From the NCBI GenBank assembly GCA_026014595.1, contig JAOZHY010000043.1, positions 1 through 64,000 of the forward strand: a stretch of 64,000 nucleotides of DNA, read 5' to 3'. The position numbers and the translations under genes are program-made. A model generated the notes under the pieces. That model was not told the DNA's origin. It did not search any database and saw only the letters and a program-made list of their open reading frames with translations. Position 1 is the first letter of the stretch. Each line of letters opens with the position of its first letter. Source of the DNA: Candidatus Bathyarchaeota archaeon. GTDB taxonomy: Archaea; Thermoproteota; Bathyarchaeia; Bathyarchaeales; Bathycorpusculaceae. Shown one piece after another: positions 50,444 to 57,769 of this stretch.

Positions 50444-51484
50444 AGCCTTAAACGCAATATACACCTCAGAACCCAAGTTAAGCCCCATTTCACTGAAAGA
50501 CCGCTTCGTTATCTGAACCGCAAACGGTTGTCCAACGTCTACAGTGAGTTTTACGAGCGAACCTGACTCTATGATGCTTGTAATTCTGCCCTTGAAAACG
50601 TTCCTAGCGCTTGATGTCACAGCACTTTTAGACAAGATAATATCCTGCGGACTGATAAAAATAGAAATCTCTCCAGACCGTTGAGCAGTCGCTTCAATCC
50701 GTACGCCGTTTCCTATATCTACAATCGTCGTGCCATCCGCTGTTGTCTCAGCAGTCCCCACGAAAGTGTTGTCAACAGCAGCGAAACTAGCCAAGTTCTT
50801 GGAGAGCCTGCTGAAAATCTCGCTCGGCTCACCCACCTCAGAAATTACTCCATCATTTATCAACGCGATTCGATTGGGCAAAGTCTTCGCCTGAAACATG
50901 TTGTGTGTAGCTATAACAATCGTTGTCTTCAACTCACGATTTGCCGTGGCTATCACGTCCTCAACAATCGCGGCGTTCTTGGGGTCCAAGTTGGCGGTTG
51001 GCTCATCCAACAAAAGAAGCTTGGTTTTCAACACTAAAGCCCTGGCCAAAGCTACGCGCTGTTGTTCTCCACCTGAAAGATTCTTCGCCGAACGCTGCTC
51101 AAAGCCTTCCAGTTTTACGAGGCTTAGCGCCTTACTGACTTCTTCTTTGATGACGGTTTTGGGCATTTTCCGCATTCTCAAACCGTAAGCAACATTGTTA
51201 TAGACGCTTGTACTGAACATCATAGTCCGCTGAAAAACCATGGCACTCTGCAACCTCAACTGTTCCACATTCTTGGCAGTCACTGGCACACCTTGAAACG
51301 TGACTTCTCCGCCTGTTGGTTTTTCCAGAAAAGCCAAGATTTTCAGCAGAGTGGTTTTTCCAGACCCGTTTGGTCCAAGCAACGCCAGAATTTCACCTTC
51401 CTCAATCTGCAACGTTATGTTGTCCAGCACAGTTCGGTCGCTGAAAGACTTCGACAAATTCTTTAACTCTACAAGTGCCACCAT
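50423..51484 (-). CDS. tupC: Tungstate/molybdate ABC transporter ATPase
   Basis: 353 residues. Walker A GPNGSGKTTLLKIL, signature LSGGEQQRVALARAL and Walker B LLLLDEPTANLD, followed by a C-terminal MOP/TOBE-like domain (VFKGRITSIIESGSLVKLTV) that binds oxyanion. Downstream member of tupABC on the minus strand, 29 bp after tupB. It energises uptake of tungstate, needed for tungsten-dependent aldehyde or formate enzymes. Confidence 0.92.
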   Translation of the reverse strand: MVALVELKNLSKSFSDRTVLDNITLQIEEGEILALLGPNGSGKTTLLKILAFLEKPTGGEVTFQGVPVTAKNVEQLRLQSAMVFQRTMMFSTSVYNNVAYGLRMRKMPKTVIKEEVSKALSLVKLEGFEQRSAKNLSGGEQQRVALARALVLKTKLLLLDEPTANLDPKNAAIVEDVIATANRELKTTIVIATHNMFQAKTLPNRIALINDGVISEVGEPSEIFSRLSKNLASFAAVDNTFVGTAETTADGTTIVDIGNGVRIEATAQRSGEISIFISPQDIILSKSAVTSSARNVFKGRITSIIESGSLVKLTVDVGQPFAVQITKRSFSEMGLNLGSEVYIAFKASGVQVV

Positions 51485-51513
51485 GCCTTACGCCTCTTGC
51501 TCACGGTTAGATT

Positions 51514-52233
51514 TCATTGGGGACTTCTGCCAAACGTCAGCAGTATCTTCGCTTTCTTGGCCAACATTATGATTAGGTTAATGCCAAACACTATTAAAAG
51601 CAATATTATCGCAAACGCTATAGCCAAACCCAAGTCGCCGCGCTGAGTGTACAGCGAAATATCCGTCGTAAGCACATCTGTAGCGCCCAGGATTCCGCCG
51701 CCCACCAGCAAAGCCACACCTAACTCAGCAACCGCGCGATTGAAGCCTGCAATGTTGCCTAAAATAACCCCGTTCATCGCTTCCTTCAAAATTGCAATCG
51801 ATGTCTGAGATTCTGAAGCACCCAGAGTCCTCGCCAGATTCATCATCTCCGGATCTACTGCTTCGATAGCGTTTGTCGTGATGCTGATTATTAACGGAGT
51901 TACAAGCACCGCCTCACCCAGCATAATCGCTGCGGGCGTGTAAAGCAGTCCTAAAGGTCCCAGCGGTCCAGCCTTTGAAAAAACAAGATAAAGAATCAAA
52001 CCCAAAGCCACCGTGGGCATGCCAATCATCGTGTTGAAGAAACTCTTCACCAAAGTCTTCCCCCGAAACTCCCTGAGACCAATCAACATCGCAATGGGCG
52101 TTCCCCACAAAGCCGCAAGAATCGTGGCAACGCCAGAAAAGAAGAGAGATCGGTAGACCACGCCATAAAACGTCGGGTCACCTGAGAAAATCAGCTGAAA
52201 CGCCTTCTGCACACCATCTATTATCGGGTTCAC
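51514..52233 (-). CDS. tupB: Tungstate ABC transporter permease
   Basis: 239 residues with five to six membrane helices and the EAA-like loop (NLARTLGASESQTSIAILKEA) that contacts the ATPase. The sequence LLYTPAAIMLGEAVLVTPLI and GFNRAVAELGVALLVGGGIL match TupB permeases. It lies between tupA (12 bp) and tupC (29 bp) on the same strand. Substrate choice between tungstate and molybdate follows TupA. Confidence 0.92.
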   Translation of the reverse strand: MNPIIDGVQKAFQLIFSGDPTFYGVVYRSLFFSGVATILAALWGTPIAMLIGLREFRGKTLVKSFFNTMIGMPTVALGLILYLVFSKAGPLGPLGLLYTPAAIMLGEAVLVTPLIISITTNAIEAVDPEMMNLARTLGASESQTSIAILKEAMNGVILGNIAGFNRAVAELGVALLVGGGILGATDVLTTDISLYTQRGDLGLAIAFAIILLLIVFGINLIIMLAKKAKILLTFGRSPQ

Positions 52234-52245
52234 TTACATAGACCT

Positions 52246-53226
52246 CTAAGAGTAAAGTTCAGGATGGTCATCTCTCCACTGCGTCGGGCATTCAGTACCG
52301 TTAAAGTAAGCATAGCTCTGGATCCACGAGACATCAGGTTGAGGACTACCGTTCTTTAGGGCTTGAACTGCACCGTAGAACAGGTGCTGCGAGTATTCAG
52401 CCACTCCATAGTTGTCAATTACCTGTTGGCCAGTATTTGAAACAAGCCATTTTATGAAGTCTATCGCATCAGTGAAGCTAACGTTGCTGACTTTTGCCGG
52501 GTTCACCGCCATCACGCTGTAGACATTAAGCAACGATTTTCCACCGTTTATGATAGATTTTAACTGGATTGTGCCAGGTTCGTACAATGATAGGTACGTG
52601 CCTACATCTGACAGCGTATAAGCCTCTTTCTGATTTGCCACGTTCAACGTGTTCGCCATACCTGCGCCTGTTGTCGCATACCAGGATTCGCTGGATATTT
52701 CTGTCTGGTTGTAGCCTGCTGCAGTCCAGAGACTGGTCTCTTTTGAAAACGTGCCCGAATTGTCTCCTCGCGAGACCCAAATTGTCTGGCCGGCGTGTTC
52801 TCTTCCGTAAGTAAGAATTTTTTTCAAGGCTTCAGTGGCGTTTTCTCCAGTAATTCCCGCTGGATCTGCACTTGGACCAACTATGGTGAAGTAGTTGTAG
52901 GCGATTATTTTTCTGCAGACGCCATAGCCGTTTTCGAGAAACGTCAGTTCTTGAGAAGGTGCGTGAACAAGCACGATGTCTGCGTCTCCTGCGGAAGCCT
53001 GTTGCAGCGCGATGCCTGTTCCTGTTGATATAATGTGGATGTCTATGTTGTGCGTTGCTTCGTACACTGATTTGATTTCGTCTAGCAGTCCTGTATCGTA
53101 GAGGCTTGTGGTGGTGGATATTCTTAGGCGTCTTTGAGCGAAATAATCAAAGTAAACGATTGTTCCCGCGATTACTATTACCGTGGTTAAGACAGCTGCT
53201 ATTAGGATTTTTTGCCATGCTTTCAT
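52246..53226 (-). CDS. tupA: Tungstate-binding lipoprotein-like protein TupA
   Basis: About 326 residues. After a membrane segment (ILIAAVLTTVIVIAGTIVY) come RISTTTSLYDTGLLDEIKSV, STGTGIALQQASAGDADIVL, HAPSQELTFLENGYG and YNYFTIVGPSADPAGI, the TupA signatures, including the Ser/Thr-rich oxyanion site. ATG 53226 is chosen over 53277 because the ModE-like operator and shared TATA lie in between. First gene of the operon, divergent from the ModE-type regulator. Confidence 0.92.
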   Translation of the reverse strand: MKAWQKILIAAVLTTVIVIAGTIVYFDYFAQRRLRISTTTSLYDTGLLDEIKSVYEATHNIDIHIISTGTGIALQQASAGDADIVLVHAPSQELTFLENGYGVCRKIIAYNYFTIVGPSADPAGITGENATEALKKILTYGREHAGQTIWVSRGDNSGTFSKETSLWTAAGYNQTEISSESWYATTGAGMANTLNVANQKEAYTLSDVGTYLSLYEPGTIQLKSIINGGKSLLNVYSVMAVNPAKVSNVSFTDAIDFIKWLVSNTGQQVIDNYGVAEYSQHLFYGAVQALKNGSPQPDVSWIQSYAYFNGTECPTQWRDDHPELYS

Positions 53227-53235
53227 TTTTCCACA

Positions 53236-53272
53236 CGTTAGGTATTTCCATACATAACGGCTAAACTTTATA
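53236..53272. promoter_or_regulatory. Shared promoter with ModE-like operator
   Basis: A 24-bp near-palindrome (53236-53259) has arms CGTTAGGTAT and ATACATAACG around TTCC; nine of ten arm positions are complementary. CGTTA...TACATAACG is the form of known bacterial ModE operators. CTTTATAAA (53266-53274) is a symmetric TATA usable in both directions, placing the operator over the tupA start of transcription and next to that of the regulator gene. Confidence 0.7.
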
Positions 53273-53300
53273 AACATTGCGCGCGGATGTTCTAGACAGG

Positions 53301-53858
53301 ATGTTCACCGACAAAAAACACAAGCCCTCAGCCAAAATATGGATAGAGCACAGAGGACAACCCTTGATAGGCAAGGGCGGAGCAGAAATCCTTGAAGCTA
53401 TAAACAAGGAAAACTCGCTGTCCAAAGCCGCAGAAGCAATAGGCATGTCCTATCGTTACCTGTGGAACTATATCCAAAAAATAGAAAACACCATAGGCGA
53501 ACCCATCGTAGACACCTACAAGGGCGGCAAAGCTGGAGGTGGCGGCGCCAAACTTACCGCGCTTGGTGAAAGCTTGCTTGCAGAGTACAAGAGGCTTGAG
53601 GATTGTTTGAGTCGGTTTCTCTCCGACCCTGAATACTTGGAGGCGATAAGTTTGAAGATTAGCGCGAGAAATCAACTGAAGGGAAAAGTTGTCTCCGTAG
53701 AAACTGACGGAATCACAGCCAAGGTAAAGATAGAGATAAAGACGCCAGCAGTCATCACTTCCGTCATCACCAAAGAAGCTATTGAAGACTTGGGCTTAAA
53801 AGTTGGTGACGAAATCTCGGCTGTCGTGAAGGCAACAGAAGTCATGATATCCAAATAA
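53301..53858 (+). CDS. modE: ModE-type molybdate/tungstate regulator
   Basis: About 185 residues. The N-terminal winged helix (AEILEAINKENSLSKAAEAI, then GMSYRYLWNYIQKIE) is ModE/LysR-like, and the C-terminal MOP domain (ARNQLKGKVVSVETDGITAK, VGDEISAVVKATEVMI) binds the oxyanion. ATG 53301 suits a TATA at 53266-53274; TTG 53277 would lie inside the promoter. It likely represses tupABC when tungstate or molybdate is plentiful, through the operator between the genes. Confidence 0.9.
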   Translation: MFTDKKHKPSAKIWIEHRGQPLIGKGGAEILEAINKENSLSKAAEAIGMSYRYLWNYIQKIENTIGEPIVDTYKGGKAGGGGAKLTALGESLLAEYKRLEDCLSRFLSDPEYLEAISLKISARNQLKGKVVSVETDGITAKVKIEIKTPAVITSVITKEAIEDLGLKVGDEISAVVKATEVMISK

Positions 53859-53862
53859 GTGC

Positions 53863-54408
53863 TCACTCAACGACGTAACGGTAAGCGATGTGCTCGCCGG
53901 CAGTCTGGCTTTTCCTTATGATTCTCAGCACGTCGCCTGGTTTTGCGCCGATGGCTTTAACGGCTGGGTCTGTGGATTTTATCTGCGGCATCTGATACGG
54001 CTGCACTTTTAACTGTGCCAAGAGCTCATCTCTTTCTTTCGTGCTGAGGATTTCGTGTCTGGGCACCAACGCGTGTTCAAAAATGTCAAACACTGGAAAA
54101 GATTTGGGCAGGAGCTCAACGTTCTTTTTCTTGGCTGCTTGCTTGACCGCGTGTGTGTAACGTCCTTCAGTGATGACGATGGCGCGTTCCAACTCGTGTT
54201 CCTTCATAAACTTGTAGAGCGTATTCATCGCCGCGATACCAACTGTGGCTGCGCCTAAGAAGCACCAGACCACAGCTTTCTCCTTGTCCTCGGGAATGTT
54301 GATGATATAGGAGATTGCGCCTTCATGCGTTTCTTTTTTGACGAGCTTGTACTTTCGCAGTTTTATCAGAACCTCAGCTTTGCGCTCTTCCACAGTTTCA
54401 ACGGTCAA
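53863..54408 (-). CDS. rpoH: RNA polymerase subunit H with eukaryote-like RPB5 N-terminal domain
   Basis: 181 residues, about twice the usual archaeal RpoH. Residues 105-181 are the conserved assembly domain: EHALVPRHEI, QMPQIKSTDPAVKAIGAKPG and IRKSQTAGEHIAYR. Residues 1-104 align with the jaw domain of eukaryotic RPB5: VGIAAMNTLYKFMKEH, ERAIVITEG and THAVKQA correspond to VGIKTIKVYCQRMQEE, RAIIVVQQ and PSAKQS of human RPB5. TTG start with GAGGT seven bases upstream. It stands alone, away from rpoB and rpoA genes, and converges on modE with 4 bp between. Confidence 0.9.
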   Translation of the reverse strand: MTVETVEERKAEVLIKLRKYKLVKKETHEGAISYIINIPEDKEKAVVWCFLGAATVGIAAMNTLYKFMKEHELERAIVITEGRYTHAVKQAAKKKNVELLPKSFPVFDIFEHALVPRHEILSTKERDELLAQLKVQPYQMPQIKSTDPAVKAIGAKPGDVLRIIRKSQTAGEHIAYRYVVE

Positions 54409-54633
54409 ACTTTAAACCTCACAGAGTAAACAGGTACGCGGAAATCCTAAACAGCGCTTTAACCCTTAAACTTTATGGTCATACAACAGCCAAAGTTGTC
54501 TGCTGCCGACTGCAACGGACAGAACTGACGTGCGAGATTTTTTCTGTAGCCCCTCACTTAAAGGAAGACTTAGTTCTGAAAGCTTTCGCTTTAAGCAATT
54601 ATCCCCATCACTTATTTAAAACACCAGTTTTCT

Positions 54634-54719
54634 GCATGGTTTGACGGTTTTCGGCGCGAATAGCGACCTCTCCCCTCTATAGTTTCCTGCAATAAACCAC
54701 TAATAGGCTCCAAATATGC
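54634..54719 (+). repeat. Dispersed intergenic repeat, copy C
   Basis: Core 54664-54719 is the best reference copy: 51 of 56 bases equal copy A, about 50 of 56 equal copy B. The upstream flank (CATGGTTTGACGGTTTTCGG) is shared with copy B. It lies in the 610-bp gap between rpoH and the RHH gene. No open frame, no clear hairpin. Confidence 0.8.
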
Positions 54720-54960
54720 TTCTGACTTGGTGAAGTACGGGCGTCTGCTTTTCCCTCATCTTTTAGGCTTAATTCGTGGCTGGCTGGGTTTGCGTCGTTC
54801 TGGTTTGAGCTGGTTATAGCGTCTTTTGCCTTTCAGTCAGTGGCGTTTTCGCGTTGCATCCCTTCTTTCTCACACGCAGATTAACCGTCAAAGGCAAACG
54901 CTGCAAAGACAAGACGTCTTCAGTTCAGGTGGACAGTGAATGGAGAGACCTATCCAGATT
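54720..54960. other. Intergenic stretch after repeat C
   Basis: About 240 bp with no open frame that has both a start and coding character. The plus strand has short stop-free runs (RRLTVKGKRCKDKTSS) but nothing I can assign. Together with repeat C it makes the longest gene-free stretch in the window. Confidence 0.4.
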
Positions 54961-54984
54961 TGTATGAAGTTTTATATTTGTCAC

Positions 54985-55015
54985 ATGTTATATCCCTAAC
55001 ATATTCGAGGAGGGA
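54985..55015 (+). promoter_or_regulatory. Operator and ribosome site of the RHH gene
   Basis: ATGTTA-TATCCC-TAACAT (54985-55002) is a perfect six-base inverted repeat between a TATA-like TTTTATATTT (54970-54979) and the Shine-Dalgarno GAGGAGGG (about 55007-55014) of the ribbon-helix-helix gene. Such dyads are typical autoregulatory sites for this family. Confidence 0.6.
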
Positions 55016-55020
55016 AACGT

Positions 55021-55176
55021 TTGAAGCTAGTAACAGTCCTTTTACCAGAAGCTTATCTTGAAGGTTTAGATGAACTCGTGAGAGCGAACATGTACCCGAG
55101 CCGCAGTTCAGTCATAAGGTCAGCGGTCAGGGATTTGCTGAAGAAAGAGCTCTGGGAGAAGCGCGGCGGCAGATAA
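55021..55176 (+). CDS. Ribbon-helix-helix DNA-binding protein (51 aa)
   Basis: A short gene starting TTG six bases after GAGGAGGG. The 51-residue product has the RHH fold of CopG/MetJ type: a strand (KLVTVLLPEAYLEGL), helix one (DELVRAN), then YPSRSSVIRSAVRDLL as helix two and KKELWEK. It is likely a repressor; the dyad upstream suggests it controls itself. No toxin gene follows directly; pyrF is convergent. Confidence 0.88.
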   Translation: MKLVTVLLPEAYLEGLDELVRANMYPSRSSVIRSAVRDLLKKELWEKRGGR

Positions 55177-55193
55177 GCCCGATTTTTCTCTAT

Positions 55194-55964
55194 TTATTCC
55201 ACACGCTTTATCAACGTTTTAAGTTTCTCAGCGGTTTCCGACGGATTCTCTGAAAGCGTTATCTCACGTCCAACGATGAGGTAGCGTGCGCCCGCTTTGA
55301 GCGCTGTTTCCGCTGCTCCGCCCTGTGCACCTATTCCAGGAGAGTATATGGGCACGTTTTCGCGTAGCACTTCGTGGATTTCCCGTATTTTTTGGGGGTA
55401 GGTGGCGCCCACGACCATGCCGTCAGCGTCCCATTTTAAGGCTTTTTTCGCGAATGTTATGTACTGTGGGGTTTTTTCGCCCGTTTCCGCGTCATATACC
55501 AGTTGACCATAGCCTTCTTTTGCGCCTTTGTGGCTCATGTAGCCGAGGAGAATCACGCCGCGCTGCTGTTTGCGGGCGACTTCGAAGATTGGTTTTAAGC
55601 CTTCTTCCCATCCTACGAACGGGTTGGCTATTAGCGCGTCGAAGCCCGCGGCGTAATAGTACTCGGCGATGATTTGGTTGGTGGCACCGATGTCGTTTAC
55701 TTTGCAGTCCATTATGGCAAGTAGACCTTTCTCATGGATTTTTTTCACGAGTTTTTGGACGCCGTCGAAGATGCCGAGAGGCAGGACGAGGTGATGGTTG
55801 ATTTTTACGGCGCATACGCATGAACTGACCATTTCCAGAACATTCTGAGCTTTGAAGAGGAGTTCTGCGCGGTTGTCTGGCTTGTGGAAGGGAAAATCCA
55901 GCGCTAAAACTATGCTGGACCCGTTTTTCTTCGCGGAATCCTCCATTCTTATCTTGAAAGACAT
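55194..55964 (-). CDS. pyrF: Orotidine 5'-phosphate decarboxylase
   Basis: 256 residues catalysing the last step of UMP synthesis. IVLALDFPFHKPDNR at the start, the catalytic DCKVNDIGATNQIIAEYY (DxKxxD) at about residue 90, VGATYPQKIREI and the phosphate loop SPGIGAQGG with KAGARYLIVGR. Slightly longer than many archaeal PyrF proteins, with a PyrF subfamily II look. Stand-alone gene with its start 160 bp before the divergent FrhB-CBS gene. Confidence 0.93.
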   Translation of the reverse strand: MSFKIRMEDSAKKNGSSIVLALDFPFHKPDNRAELLFKAQNVLEMVSSCVCAVKINHHLVLPLGIFDGVQKLVKKIHEKGLLAIMDCKVNDIGATNQIIAEYYYAAGFDALIANPFVGWEEGLKPIFEVARKQQRGVILLGYMSHKGAKEGYGQLVYDAETGEKTPQYITFAKKALKWDADGMVVGATYPQKIREIHEVLRENVPIYSPGIGAQGGAAETALKAGARYLIVGREITLSENPSETAEKLKTLIKRVE

Positions 55965-56125
55965 GTTTTAACCTCGTTTTTATTTAGGCTTTTAACCCAT
56001 AACCTTTGCTGTTCTCAGTGCTGTTTGCTCTAATTTTGCTGCGCCAGCCTTTTTATAGCATAAAACGCTGTGTTGGATGATTATGTATTTAAGACCCGTA
56101 TTACGCATAGTTATATGGGGTAACC

Positions 56126-57640
56126 GTGGACTCTAACACTGATTCGCTCATAGCTTACAACGTTTTAAAGAAAAAAATAATCGACGCAGGGTTCTGCACT
56201 CAGTGCGGCGCATGCGAAGCCGCGTGCCCAGTCAGCGCGCTTCAGATAAAGGACGAGAAAGTTAATCGCCTGCATGACTGCTCGAAAGATTTAGACTTAT
56301 GCCCCATCTGCTATGGCATATGTCCACATTCCGAAGCTCTTTTGCTTCGAAGCTTGAGTTTCGTCGCAGATGCACCAGTCAGGAATGAGGCCGTCGGCTA
56401 CTACAGGAAAATCGTTCTCGCCCAAGCAACCGACCAGAAACTTAGAGAGCAAAGTCGCGGCGGCGCCGTAGTCACTTCGCTTTTAACGTATGGCATAGAG
56501 AAGAAAATTTTTGACAGCGCCATAGTTTCTCAGGCTGAAGCCGACAACCCAGCTAAACCGAAGGCATCAGTTGCGCTGGTTCCAGACGACATTCTCTCAG
56601 CCATCGGCAGCAAATTCTTTCCCTCCTCAGTCGCCAAGGCTTACGGCAGCGCAGTTTACGGTTATGGTAAAACAAAAATCGCTTTCGTCGGGGTCCCCTG
56701 TCACGTGCTTGCCCTGCGCAAGATGGAAGCGTGGCAGCACAAGATTAGCGGCAGCATGAAGATAACAATCGGACTCTTCTGCTTTGGAACTTATTCTCTC
56801 AGCAACTTGCTGAACCACATAACTAAAACGTACAAGGTCAAACCCTCAGAAATCAAGCACATGCGTTTGTCTTCGAAATTCGTGATTCAAACCGAGAACG
56901 ACGTTATAAGGATTCCAATGTCTGAAATCGAAGACCACATTCTGCCCAGCTGCCGCACATGCACCGACTTCACATCTGAACTGGCGGACATATCCGTGGG
57001 AAGTGCTTACCCGCTCACAGACTGGTCTACCGTGATTCTCCGCACTAAGGCGGGAGAAGACTTCTTCTACGACGCGGTGGAGAATGGCATCATCAACACT
57101 TGGGTCATAGAGGAGGAACCAAACGTCATGGAACGCGTGATCATTGCAGCCATGCAGAAACGGAGTGCAGCGTTGAAAGAGGCTAAGAAAATGGAAGAAG
57201 TCTACGGTTACCTGCCAGTGCTAATGCTGAGAGAGTCAGATGAGCTTGCCCAAATCAAGGTTGAAGATATAATGACGAAAAATGTCACAACGGTGCCCGA
57301 GGATATTTCAGTCAGCCAATTCTTGGACATTGTGGCAAGACGCCGCCACATCGCGTATCCAGTGTTAAATAAAAATGGCGAACCCGTCGGCATAGCCACC
57401 TTGGAAGAAGCCTCAAAAATTGCACACGGCAGCAGAAAAGACACTCCCGTCAGCAAGATAACGCGAACGCAACCTGTTGCTGCTTACCCGGGAGAAACGG
57501 CGTTAGACGTGTACAGGAAAATGGAAAAACATGAAGTTGGGCGCGTCCTCGTCTTAGACCCGGAGAACCCAAAGAAAATGCTGGGCATGGTCACCAAAAC
57601 GGACCTGATGCACATCCTGACGAATGCAGCCAAAACATGA
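56126..57640 (+). CDS. FrhB-like F420-dependent oxidoreductase fused to two CBS domains
   Basis: 504 residues. An N-terminal Fe-S segment (CTQCGACEAACPVSALQ and LCPICYGICPHSEAL) and a coenzyme F420 hydrogenase/dehydrogenase beta-type core (REQSRGGAVVTSLLTYGIE, GVPCHVLALRKM, CRTCTDFTSELADISVGSAY) occupy residues 1-360. Two CBS motifs follow from about 380 (VEDIMTKNVTTVPEDISVSQ and VSKITRTQPVAAYPGETALD), which usually bind adenosine nucleotides. The fusion suggests energy-charge control of a ferredoxin/F420 redox step. The GTG start follows GGGGTAACC. Partner hydrogenase subunits are not adjacent. Confidence 0.9.
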   Translation: MDSNTDSLIAYNVLKKKIIDAGFCTQCGACEAACPVSALQIKDEKVNRLHDCSKDLDLCPICYGICPHSEALLLRSLSFVADAPVRNEAVGYYRKIVLAQATDQKLREQSRGGAVVTSLLTYGIEKKIFDSAIVSQAEADNPAKPKASVALVPDDILSAIGSKFFPSSVAKAYGSAVYGYGKTKIAFVGVPCHVLALRKMEAWQHKISGSMKITIGLFCFGTYSLSNLLNHITKTYKVKPSEIKHMRLSSKFVIQTENDVIRIPMSEIEDHILPSCRTCTDFTSELADISVGSAYPLTDWSTVILRTKAGEDFFYDAVENGIINTWVIEEEPNVMERVIIAAMQKRSAALKEAKKMEEVYGYLPVLMLRESDELAQIKVEDIMTKNVTTVPEDISVSQFLDIVARRRHIAYPVLNKNGEPVGIATLEEASKIAHGSRKDTPVSKITRTQPVAAYPGETALDVYRKMEKHEVGRVLVLDPENPKKMLGMVTKTDLMHILTNAAKT

Positions 57641-57769
57641 CACTTAGATGCACAAAATCGTCAGCGCCTTTACGCGAAACTTAAATTTCCGCATCTTCAT
57701 CTTTTGATAAAGAACCGCAACAGGTTTACAACTAAATCCGCAAGTTAAATGCAGCATGGAGAAAAAGGC

